Both the position numbers and the translations under genes were made by a program. A model generated the notes under the pieces. That model did not search any database and had not been told where the DNA came from. It was given only the letters and a program-made list of their open reading frames with translations. 64,000 nt of DNA from Arbacia lixula (lineage: Eukaryota; Echinodermata; Echinoidea; Arbacioida; Arbaciidae). This document shows, piece by piece, positions 28,780 through 41,400 of this stretch (the first letter of the stretch is position 1; the number at the start of each line of letters is the position of its first letter). The DNA lies in NCBI GenBank assembly GCA_963669155.1, contig OZ022596.1, positions 1,136,983 to 1,200,982 on the forward strand, in the 5' to 3' direction.

Positions 28780-29187
28780 AGTTCGCTTCATATCTTTCTA
28801 CTGCTGTGGCACGCACCATTAGATGATGGAAGGGTGTTCATCAGTTACCAATGTTACCAATACAGCGATTTCTGCAGATCAGCTATGTACCTCCCATGTA
28901 GTGGTAGAGTCTAAATTGCAAAATACTTTTCACTGCAATGGCACGTTCCAATATGTGGTGAAGGGGTGTTTCACTGCCCTAAAGCAGAAAGGACAAATCA
29001 CCAGCCAAGTATACGATCATCTATTTGCCATCCTCACCAATACAGTGATGTCTGCAGATTGATCTACATACCTCCTATGGAGTGGTACAGTCTTAATAGC
29101 ATACACATTTCACTGCAATGGCGCGTTCTATTTTCTGCTGAAGGGGTGTTTCACTGTTGTACTGTAGGAAGGAAAAATCACCAGCCG
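28780..29187. repeat. 180-bp tandem repeat reaching into NUP35 terminal exon
   Basis: Two full units with a period of 180 bp (ACCAATACAG at 28856 and 29036; AAATCACCAGCC in both) and a degenerate third unit on the left (GCTGTGGCACGCACCATTAGATGATGGAAGGGTG). The right unit ends inside the NUP35 stop-codon exon. Confidence 0.8.
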
Positions 29188-29255
29188 AGCATGTATTCCA
29201 AAGTTTTGCTGATTACATTGTTGGATTTGGTGGGCGTTCGGCTCTCCTGTACGAC
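29178..29255 (-). CDS. NUP35: NUP35 exon 11 (terminal)
   Basis: The 78-nt coding exon (acceptor CCCTAG) encodes [20 protein letters not shown] then YMLGW and TGA. This is the Nup35 C-terminal amphipathic membrane-binding motif (SKxxEYMxGW). The stop region belongs to a 180-bp tandem repeat extending downstream into the 3' flank. Confidence 0.95.
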   Translation of the reverse strand, partial: VVQESRTPTKSNNVISKTLEYMLGW

Positions 29256-31800
29256 CTAGGGAAGAAAGGGAAAAAAATGTGAAATCTTGATTAATACAGA
29301 TTAATCATACACATAAATAAAATCTGTATCAATTCAAAGAATGTAAATATGCTCTAATGGAACATTCTTTGAAACTGAAGTCACATACACTTGCACAGCT
29401 TTATTTACTCTCTCATCTAAATATATGTATCTAGAAGTGCAATGTGAAGTCTGCCTTCATGCTCGAATGAGGTTGCTGTACGGAGGGTGTTTGCAAAATG
29501 CTCTCTTCTTGTTTAGGGTCACATGGTTGTCTATCCCTTATCAACATTGAATATAAATGACTTGTTTTGTAAATTGAATTGTATGTAACCACTACATGTA
29601 TAATATAAAATACCCATGGAAGAACAATGGTAATCTTTTATTAGCAGTGAAATGGGCTATCCACTGTATCTTGTGAAATGTTATATATGATCGATGCTTC
29701 GTGATTTAATCAAACAAAAAGACAGGGTGTCCCATTTGCAAAAGTCATGAAATTCAGCAGGAGTCAGCTCCACAAAATTCAAAATCTAGCAATCGCTATA
29801 ATTTCGCTTGAAGTCAGGTTCCAGGGGCCATATTCAGGAAACCGTACTAGCCTAGTTACTTAGCAAAGATGCATGTAGTTTAATGCACTTTCGCTCCTAA
29901 CTAGGCTTAGAAAGGTTTCATGAAAATGGCCCAATTTCCATTATTGGTTCTAATACAGTATCTTCTTCCATTTTTGGTGGTTGTTAACATTGAAAATCAA
30001 CAATCAGGAAGATTTTGGAAAATTTCCTCAGAAATCGGGGAGACGTCTATCAAATGCAAACAACCCAATGACAATAATCTATCACTAATTAAGGGAGATT
30101 GGGTGACGTGATGGAATCCAATGCAGTATTATTGACCCACTTTCAGGGAGTCTCCTGCGAAATCAGGGAGACTTGGCAGCTCTGTAAAATATCATATTTT
30201 TTTGACCTGCAAAAGGGACACCCTGTCTTAAAGGGATAGTTCACCCTGAAATTATTTTGGTTTCAATAAAAAGAGGCAAATGAAAGAAACATATGAGTGA
30301 AGGTTTGACGAAAATCTGTCAAAGGAAAAGAAAGTTATTTGATTTTAAAGCTTTGATTTTGTGACGTCACATGCGAGGTGCTCTCCCATATGTTGTGTAC
30401 AATTTTTTTCGAAAATGTGCATTTTCTCACAAAGATATGCATCCTTTTACTCGTGCGTTTGATACATTATCAGAAATACGTTTTTACACACATACCTGTA
30501 CAAAAAAAAAAAATCATTCCGCTGTCAAAAACAGGGAAAAAGCAATTTATCGACTTATTTTGTACACAACATATGGGAGAGCACCTCGCACGTGACGTCA
30601 CAAAATCAAAAATTTAAAATCAAATAACTTTCTTTTCCTTTGACAGATTTTCGTCAAACCTTAACTCATAAGTTCCTTTCATTTGTCTCTTTTTATTAAA
30701 ATCAAAATAATTTCAGGGTGAACTTCCCCTTTAAACACAAGAATGAGGCCTACCTCATGGGGGTGACTTGCTGCCTTGTAGGCTGCGGTCAGGGGTCTGA
30801 TGGGGGTTCTCTTAGAGGCCATGATAGGGTCAGCATCGTCCCCGCTCCCCGATACCAGCCGCTTGGCAGGGGTGATAGGCGTGTCACTGACACCGGTGGA
30901 GTTCAACCCACAGGTGTCTGTTGAACCCCCACTCATGACGGCCTACACAATGAACAAGAGCAATAAATTTATTCATTCATTTTGTCTTGTTTTTTTTTTT
31001 CATTTTTGTTTGATACAGATAACAAAGACGCAGTGAACAGATACCGTACTGACCGGCGTATAAGCCGCAGATTTTTTTTCTTGAAAATCTCGGCAAAGTC
31101 CAAGTGCGGCTTTTACGCGGCATTGGCGAAAGTTGGTTCTTTCAAACCAACACGTATACACATGTATGGGACAATGACAATATTCAATAACAAAAAAGAT
31201 GGCTTTGATAGCCATCCAGTTTGACACAATTGACGTACCGGTAATACGTTCTCAATAACATCACCAGCATAATTACTAGTACTTCCGTGTCTACGGTCTT
31301 GTGTATGACGCCATCTCTTGGCTACTCATTGTTACGTTGACAATATTTGAAACATATTCCATCTCCAAAAGATATGGACCCTTTGGTGTTGAAAGCGATG
31401 CATTTTGCGGCATTTCATGTTGTGCCTTTGCCCTATAATGGGGAACACTGCACATTCCAAGATTGCCTCATCATAGCAAATGGCGCACCAATGTGAAGAG
31501 AAATAATCAACCTTTCTAATGATACACCAGTCAGACGATGATGAAGCAACATTGATATTTTACACCTAAAACTAGACTTGCACAACCTTTTTCGAGGGGG
31601 TTTAGCTCCCTAAACACACTGACCTTGTCTATACAAGGGGTGACGCCGATCATGATGTTTCCGCCAAACACCTTCCCGTTTTTGCTGAGCGCTTTCCTTG
31701 CCTGGATGCGAGAGCTGTACTGCACATGCATCCAGTTCCCTGAGCTGGCCACCTGATCAACATAGAAGGGAAACAACACATTTCATGCTGGGTTGAGATG

Positions 31801-31851
<51 letters not shown>

Positions 31852-31957
31852 GTAAAGAAAGATGGATAGATAGATAGATAGATAGGCATGCATCCAGTTC
31901 CCTGAGCTGGCCACCTGATCACCATAGAAAGCAAACAACACATTTCATGCCGAGTTG

Positions 31958-32021
<64 letters not shown>

Positions 32022-32163
32022 GTAAAGAAAGATGGATAGATAGATAGATAGATAGGCATGCATCCAGTTCCCTGAGCTGGCCACCTGATCACCATAGAAA
32101 GCAAACAACACATTTCATGCCGAGTTGAGATAGATAGATAGGTAGATAAATAGATAGATAGAC

Positions 32164-32226
<63 letters not shown>

Positions 32227-32339
32227 CATGCATCCAGTTCCCTGAGCTGGCCACCTGATCACCATAGAAGGGAAACAACACATTTCATGCTGGGTTGAGA
32301 TGGATGGATGGATGGATGGATAGATAGATAGATAGATAT

Positions 32340-32370
<31 letters not shown>

Positions 32371-32371
32371 T

Positions 32372-32406
<35 letters not shown>

Positions 32407-32440
32407 TATAGATATAAAGATAGATAAATAGATAGATAGG

Positions 32441-32474
<34 letters not shown>

Positions 32475-35400
32475 TAAAGATAGATAGATAGATAGATAGA
32501 TATAAAGATAGATAGATAGATAGATAGATAGGTATATACATACATACATACACACATACACACATACACACATACATACATATATACATACATACTGGAT
32601 AGATTGATAGATTGGTTGATTGGTTGACTGACTGACTGACTGATTAATGCATGGATTGATTCATTCGTTTGTTCATTCATTCATTCATTCACTCATTCAT
32701 TCAATCATTCATTCATTCATTCATTCATTCATTTGTAGTATTTACCCTGGGTAGCCCCTTCAGTGGTTAAATACTTCTACATGTACCTGGGGGCCCTACT
32801 TGGATGTTTTGACATTTAACAAAACATGGCTAACATGAAAAGAAGCAAATAACGGGTACAGTTCGGTGACAAAACATCATGGTGGCATTTGCATTATTTG
32901 AGCAAAAAATGATAAATTGAATTATGTTTTTGCATGTTTATGATAGAGAGACACCGATTTCAAGTTAATTTTCATGCACTGAAATACTGAGTACACACAA
33001 AAACGTCTTAATAATGAGGGTGCAACAATATTTTCATCATGCATTATTTGAAGGGCATATACTGTACTGGGAAGGCAAAAAAGCCTTCAAAATTTAATTG
33101 TTAGCAATCTTCTTGCCAATGGTCTTAAATTCATGTATCGTCCATTTTAGAAGCTTGCTGATTTTTTTTTGCCCTCAAATGATCTACATTTTGAGTAATG
33201 AGTGATTAAATCACAAATCCTCAAAATGTTCAGCCCGAACATTTTAAGGATTTAATCATTTATCATTAATTACTCCAAATATGGATCATTTGAGGCCAAA
33301 TAACTTTCAGCAAGCTTCTAAAATGGACAATATATGAATTTAAGACCATTGGCAAGAAGATTGCTAACAATTACCTTTTGAAGGCTTTTTTGCCTTCCCA
33401 GTACAGTATATGCCCTTTAATAATGTATTTTATTTTGAATAAAAACATCAAAATCGAAAGTTATAGCAAAGGTACTTGGTCTTAAATGAGAATCTAGAGC
33501 GCAGAATATCTCTCTGCTCAGTAACACTCACCACATGTCTCACGATGTTTCCGTACTGAGAAAACTGCTGTAGAATGTAGGACGTTGCTGCAGGCTGGAA
33601 TCTAAAATAAAAGAAATGAAAGAAATTGACAATAACACAAACAGAACAAAACCAAGAAAAAAAATCTGGGTTTATAAATAATAATGCAAATTTTCATGCC
33701 AGCTCTTATGAGACAACTAGGATGGGAGACCTTGGAGGACAGGCGGTGTAAAGCTCGTCTCTACATTGTTTTCAAGGAAACTCACGGCCTGATCCCTAGT
33801 AATATATCAACTCATAGAAGTCAAAATCAAGATCACCATACGGTCCACCGGAGACCAACGACTAGACTTTCATCCAAAAGCTTCATTTATAATCACATCA
33901 GAGCAAATAAAAGGTGTTATCAGCAATCTCTATATCCAAGAACATTACCCACATGGAACAAGCTTCCAGACGACTACCGTTGTGCCCCAACTTTACAAAA
34001 ATTTAAGAAATTACTGGAAAACACAAAGTTTGAGGCAATGTAAACTTTTGCATAATATATAATAAGCTTTGCATCCGACTGCTACATATGCGCTATCTGT
34101 ACGTGATAGCCACATCACTGAGGCGTTTGTACAGTATCGAGCAGAAGCAGAAGCAGAAGCAGAAATTTCACATCTCCATTGTAGCAGAGTCCAATGTATT
34201 ATGCAAATACATACTTGAACCATGAAGGGTGGAATAGCGATTCGCTTCATGGTCATCAGTAGTTCTGTCTAAAGCCAGGAATGGTAAAGAATGTGTTTAA
34301 GAGCACTAATTGGAACACAGCCCTGATATGCATGATTTTCGTATATGAGGCCCGGGGTGGTGTTTCACCAAGCTGTTCGTAAGTTACGAACGACTGGTGA
34401 TCCCTTCTTGTGCTTAATCAGATTCTCAATGAACAAAGTGTGGTATCGCATTTAGCACAAGAAGGGATCACCAATCAGATTCTCAATGAACAAAGTGTGG
34501 TATCGCATTTAGCACAAGAAGGGATCACCAATCGTTCGTAAGTTACGAACGACTTTACGAACGATTCGTAACTTATGAACAGCTTGGTGAAACACCCCCC
34601 TGAGGTGTTTCACCAAGATGTGCGTAAGCATGACTTTCCGCTCGACTTGTGACCAGTTCTTGGGTGCTGAATCAAATTCTCAATGATTTTGGTTCCCAGC
34701 AGCTAAAGTTGGAATCTAATCTTGGCACATTTCTTGTCTGTTAACAAGCATGTGAATACGAAGTTTATAATTTGTCAAATCCGATTAGGACTGGAGGAGA
34801 TTAACTTCCACTATTTTAAAACAGGGACAGATTGGGCTACCTCATTAGGCACAAGAATAGGTCACAGTCTACATAAGTTGTGCATAATTTAGGAACATCT
34901 TGGTGAAACATCTTAGAGGGGAAAAATCAACAAATTTGAACATTAAAGCCAAGGAGACTCGAAGTTAAGTCGTGTTTCTAACACTGTAGAACTTTCTAAT
35001 CCAGTAAAGTATTTTCATCAAATATTTGCTAATATGTTTTTTTTCACGTTTCTGCTTTCATTGAAATCAACTTAAGTGCACAGATAACAAGTAGACATCC
35101 TTACCCAAAAATTGTTATCCATGTATCGTCTAGGTCATCATCTGGTAGAATATTTTCACTATAAGAAAGAGATACATTTGATGAGATGAAGATTAGTTTC
35201 ATCTAGTTTCAAACTTGTATGTACAGACCACACCAAGGGATAAAAGACATTCAAATTTGTATGGAAAGTTGGTCTTTACAGAAAGGAGCAATAGACCATT
35301 CATGGAATGTATTCATAACGTTTTCCCAACAGGCAACTGCGTAGTACCGCGTTATTACAGTCATATATATTTCTTGATTCAGTTTCCATTAGTGAAGCAT

Positions 35401-38400
35401 GCACTGAATCCATTAGTTGTTGCTACTAAGATGAACCTTAAACAAGCTTTGGGGTTACCAATAGTAACGCAGGGCTCTACAAACCCACTTGCCCGATTGC
35501 CCGGGGCAAGTGAAAATGACGCCCGGGCAAGCATTTCTCAAAGACACTTGCCCGTCCGGGCAAGTGGTAATTTTCCACCCAAAAATATGGAAATAACATT
35601 GTTCTTACGCATATGCGAGAAAATTAATGTGAATGTGTCTCGTATCATGTCAAACCAGGCAAACACAGCTGAAATTGGAGTGAGATCACTGACATTTTGT
35701 CATGAAAATTCGTCTGAAACTCCGTTCCGTGGACACTGCCATCTCGAACTGAAAAATAAACTCTGCTCAAATGCGCGATATCCGCATTACCGATATTTTA
35801 ACCAGATAAGAGCACTGGCTTGCGATCGCGAATGTGCGACTGCGCGATGTGAAATTTTTCGTAACAGCTGTGTTTATTTGTGTGTCCACATACCGTATTT
35901 ACGTGGATTACTACATATGGGACTGTAATGTGAAAACGTGTGTAAGTGATTGCTGTATGAGTTGTGCACATATACCTGCCGTGGAGCAGCAATAATTTAA
36001 TTGATTTGCCCATGATTTTGATCGCTACCAGTACACTTGAAACGGCAAAATGAGCACATCTACCAAGAACCCTACCCAGAAATATCGGGCTGATTACTCT
36101 AAGGTTTTCTGTATAACAAGCTCGAAACTGGGAGATCATGGCGCTAGTTCATAATTAAGTGTATCCACGACAGCCTACGGCTATGCGGCTAGTCACAGGT
36201 AGCTAGCCGCCTAGCCGTCCCGGGGCTATAGGGTCTAAACGGACGCTAATGCAGACCTAGAAATCACTTTTTTGGACGATTCAACGGCAAAGAAGTTGTC
36301 TAGGGTTAGACATTTTACTTTTGAAATGTGACTGTTTATAATCCTGTCAGCGTGCTTATGAGTTACATTTATTATGACAAGCTTTGCCACCTACACATTA
36401 CAATGCAATGTGGTGTAGTCAGTGTTATCAATATGTGTTTTTTAAATTCCTCTAGTCTTGTAAAAGTGTCCTATACCTGCCTACATGTAGTGAGCAGAGT
36501 CTGCTCCCAACATGCCCAATTATTAAGGGAGGTCAGGCGTATGTGTGCTTCATTTCGAGTGAAAGCAAGAACACTATAGTTAGGAGAGTCAGTGCTAAAC
36601 ATGATGGACTCGGATGATTAAAACAAACACTAGTAACTTGTCAAACTCTGTGTAAATACCTATTGTTATGTTCAGTTGTCCTGTAAAGTATGTTATAATT
36701 CGGCAGGATAAGGTATGCCGCTTCTGCAGAAAAATTAGTGAAAAACAGAGGTTATAATAAAAAAAAAACGGGCAAGCAGTTTTTCCTCCAGGGCAAGCAA
36801 ATATTTTTACCGCTTGCCCGACAGGGCAAGCGGTAAAAAAATTTTTTGTAGAGCCCTGTAACGTATTATGTGAACGACATGCATAAAATTTGAATACATA
36901 ACAAAAATGGTTTATTACATGCTAACTGCTCTAAAGACATTCAAGTTCAGTGGCCTTTACAGACAGGTGTTCTACATAGACTGTGATCTTTGTACACAAG
37001 TTTTATTGTAACTCAATTCTTAATCATTCAAAAGCTTTTTCAAAACCTATTTTACCTGTCTTTTTTTAAGCATGTCCTTGTGTCTTGTCAAATCTTTTGA
37101 CAAGTAGAAATAAGAATAAAAACCTTACTGAATAATGTAACGTAGTATGATCATGATACTATTGTAAGTTTCTAACAATTTTTTTTCATCTTGAGTTTGG
37201 ACTAATGTGTACGTTTAGACAAGGCCATTTGAGAGATATATATTTAAGTAAGTATAGTGCCAAACTGTAAACAAATTCATAATCATTATCTAACATGGAA
37301 CAAATCAACAAGAAAGCGCAACATCAAACCTTAACTGTTTGCGAAACTGACTGAAGTAGGAGCACAAAAAGGGTTAACATGCAGCATTATCTCACCCCTG
37401 TGTGTAAAATGGATCGACCTGAGGAGGAGATGGAGGTGCCTGCATAGACCAATGACTGGGTTGTACCATTGTCTGCTGAGAGGGGGAGAAAAGTCGACTT
37501 GCTGCAGGAGAATCTGAAAAAGAACCAATAGTGTATCTAGATCAACAATCAGCATACATGTGTGGAAACACACTTTGTACAAACATTTTCAAATATTCTT
37601 TGAATGTTTCCATGGTGAGAGTCTTCCTAATAAATACCATTCAGAAAATAGTAAAACTTTCAGTAACACCATGAGGTTGTATTCTTTCTGGATATTTGGC
37701 CCACTTATGGGGTGAAGAAAGGAAAGGATGGAGTGAGAAGAGGAAAGATGAATTGTTAATTGTCATAACTCTAACACAAGACAGTTGCTTTAGACTTGGG
37801 TTGTTTAAACAAAAAATTAATAAGGTAGGAGAGGGTGAGTAGAGTTTTGAGCTAGACACAAAGAAGTTATACAGAAAAAGAAGAAAGAGAAGAGAGATGG
37901 CAACTTTGAAATTAATTCAAACCATGCATAAATTATGTGATCTTACTACTATTGGTAGGAAAAAGGTGAATTCACTGTTACAGAAATAGGTTTTTCACAG
38001 AAATAAAAAAGAAGATAATTGAAAAATTATCAATACCGATATGTTTCACCAGTTTCACAGTATAGTGCACTAACTATTGTAGTATTCATTATCATATGTT
38101 TTTTTTTCCTGTTTCCTTCCCAACTCTTTAGAGTGCACAATCTGCAAGTTGATTTTCTTTCAAATGTAAATAAATGAAACGGACATACCGATCTGTGTTT
38201 GAGTGAGTCTTGGAGTTCTGGCTGCACCGCCTGGTGTGAAATCCAGCTGTGAGAGCAAGCAAAACACAAACACAGGGAAAAACTTAATTCCACATTTTCA
38301 GAGGCTACTTTTTTGGCGCATTGGCCATTTGGCTACAATTTTACATCGTTTTTATGAGAATTTGGGGGGCTCTTTTCACATTTTCCAGGGATCTTTAAGG

Positions 38401-41400
38401 CAAAATCACTCGGAGCCCCCATGTTTTTGTTTTTTTTCACTGCACAAATGTCTAGTTAACTCATTTACGACCATTCAAAGCAAAAATTGTGATTATTTCA
38501 GCTTTCAGACTAGCAACTTACTTACATGTACTTCCTTACTGAGCTTCATGCATATCTGCACTTGCTGCCTGACTAGAGGAATGCTTCCACACAACATGGG
38601 TTCCTGTTGCATAAAACTTACCATTGACGGTAACTTTGCGATCAATGGCAACTGCTATGGAAACCTTGGATTTGATTGGCTGACGAGCAGTGTATCTATG
38701 GTAGTTACCATGAATGACAGAGTTACCATTGATGGTAAGTTTTATGCAACAGGGCCCTGGTCCTTAGCTAGAGTCTCAGCCTCCTCTGCAGACCACTCAA
38801 AGTGAAGTAAGAGAATGTCTTTTTGAATAACTCTTTTCAAATTGGCCACACTTTCTTGTTTCAGTCTTCATATAGAATTTACATACCACTTTGAATTCAA
38901 ACAACTTCAACAAATTCAATTTAGAGCAATCATTGTTCAAAAAAGAATGGCAAAACTGTAAATCAACATTTTTGGCATATATTACAGATTTGAAAATTAA
39001 GTAATCTTTTCATTCTGAAAGCAGGAAAGCATGAAAGCTTTAACAGCTCACTACAAAAGTGATAGATATTGTTGTTTGACCCTATTCTGATCGGGGAGAG
39101 AAAATAATGTCATCTGCCAACTTTGCAATTGAGGCATATTTATAGATGTCATGGTGAGCGGCTGCACATTAGGAATAGCAAAATGAGATAATGCAGCAAA
39201 CTCTCAGGTGTCTACAAGTTATCCTCGCCTCATGACACCTTAGTTAGCCTGCCCTGATGACAACCAAGAACACTAGTCGAGTAAAAGCCCCTATAAATAC
39301 CTGTCGTCTCTCTGGAGTATCAAAAACAGCGGGGCTCCCTCTATGGCCCTCCAGGGGATCGTACAGTCCTGATACTGGCGGTGCGTTGCCTTTGTCTTTG
39401 GGAGTATGGGACACTTGAGATGTATTTCTGTAGGGGAAAAAAATGTATTTTAGCTGCTTTGGTTATTGACGTACATGTACTGCAACCTGGGCCATGTTGC
39501 ATACAATAGGTTTTCAATTAGTGTAACTTACCATCAATGGTGATGGCTTAAACCTCGGGTCTGAGGATTCAAGGGCATGCTACCATTAATGGTAACTACC
39601 ATGCAACAGGTGAAATAATGAGAGCTCACTGGCTGTTGCCATACACTCCAGCTCAAAGAAATTGGCATAGGGAAAGGGAAAGGGAAGAAAGGGAAGGGGC
39701 CTCAGTTTTAAACCGCAGTATATTTTGTCCAGTTCAGCATGAGACATGATGCTTTTTAGGCTAAGGCATCGTATTTCATGCTGAACTGGACAAGATATAC
39801 CGCGGTTTAAATGCACAGGCAACTGGGAGATACTGTAATGTGCGCAATTCCATAAGCCCCATTCAATCATACACAAACCTTGTACATGCTCGTCGGACGA
39901 GTCCAGCAATCTCTGAATGTGTCCGAATTCGGCGAATTACTCGCGAATACATGAATTACCAGTGGCTGGCCGCTTTAAAACTGTGAGCTGTAGTGTATAT
40001 GCAACATGGCCCAGAGGTATGTCAACTCATTCATCAAATATCAGAAGAAGCTAGAAGATCTAGTTAGCGAAAGGCTTACCTTCAACAGATAAATCTTAAT
40101 TTAGATTGTGTACAAAGAATATTTTCAGTCATATCTGCTAATCAGATGAAATTCTTCAATGGATCTTGGCTACTACCTAGTGAATATCACAACAATTACA
40201 TGTACGCAACTGCCAAGGCAATTGCACATGAAGTAATTTTGAAGATGGTAACAAGTTTTTAAAACCATAGTTCAATGTGTCCCTTGCATGACATAAGGGC
40301 CTTGTTTCACCAAGCTGTTTGTACACACAATGCTGCCCTTCTCTGACAAAAGGAAGCAAGTGACAAATCACTCAAATCTGGGTTATTGGTATTTTTAGAT
40401 TGTACCCAGCATTCCCTACATAGATCCAAAATCTAGACAAGAAATATTCATCTCGCTGCGAGATATTCCATATAACATGATATGGTGTTGAACTGATGCC
40501 AATGCAAGCGACAAACACATTTTGCTCATTTACAAGAAAAGTCTCTCTTGTTAGTTGCTTCCTTTTGTCAGAGTAGGGCAGAACTGGTGACCTATTCTTG
40601 TGCTTAATGAGCTATCAACTTGTTCGTAAGTTACCATGTGGCAGTGAATTTCCTACAATCCTAATTGAATTTGACAAATCAGGATCTTTATACTCAGATG
40701 CTTGTCAACAACTAGAATTTTAATCTACAAAGATCCTAGTTCAAACTTTAGCTGATGGGAATCAAAATCATTGAGAATCTGATTTGGCACCCAAGAACAG
40801 GTCACCACTCACCAGTCATGAGTAAAGTTGTGTGTCACTTCGGCCGTGTCTATCAACTTTTCAGAAATTTAAACGCGTTTCCAAAGGCCTTTAAGAACGC
40901 GTTTCCAAACGCGTTTAAAATAGCGGTGCGTTTATCAACTCGATCGCCCAAGTCGAAAACCGGCCTTGTCACCGAAAACATGTGGCTTAAACGTGTTTCA
41001 AAACAGCTTTGCATTTATCTCGCTTCTTTAAACGCGTTTCTGGTTTAAACGTGTTCAAGATCGTACAAATTTGCGTGTTTCAAAACAGCTTTCCAAGCCC
41101 CCTAATCAAAACACCTTTGCGTTTATCAACTCGTTTAAACGCGTTTAGAAACCTTAATTCTACCAAAAAAAGAGTTGGTAAACACGCACCTACACACATC
41201 TTGGTGAAACACACCCATTCTTTGATGGTAGCCTCAGCAAATGTTTTGTTATTTCAATCCCTCATGTACATTAACACCTGTGGCTTACCTTGGAGTTTGG
41301 CCTCCTCTGCTTTCACTCGGATCGAACCTTAGACCGCCCTCTCTAGTTCCGAGAGTGGAAGGAGTCATGGTTCTCGACGGACTGCGGAGTAAGGATTTCC

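Noticed and set aside
31650-32680. YLSI-repeat reading frames on the minus strand
   Set aside because: They come from (TAGA)n; only the short embedded exon-9 copies have gene meaning.
35215-35928. 237-codon plus-strand frame
   Set aside because: Crosses the left end of the hAT-like element, has no domain and lies opposite the NUP35 intron; chance frame.
38203-38805. 200-codon plus-strand frame
   Set aside because: Antisense to NUP35 exon 5 and running into a family A MITE; no recognisable protein.
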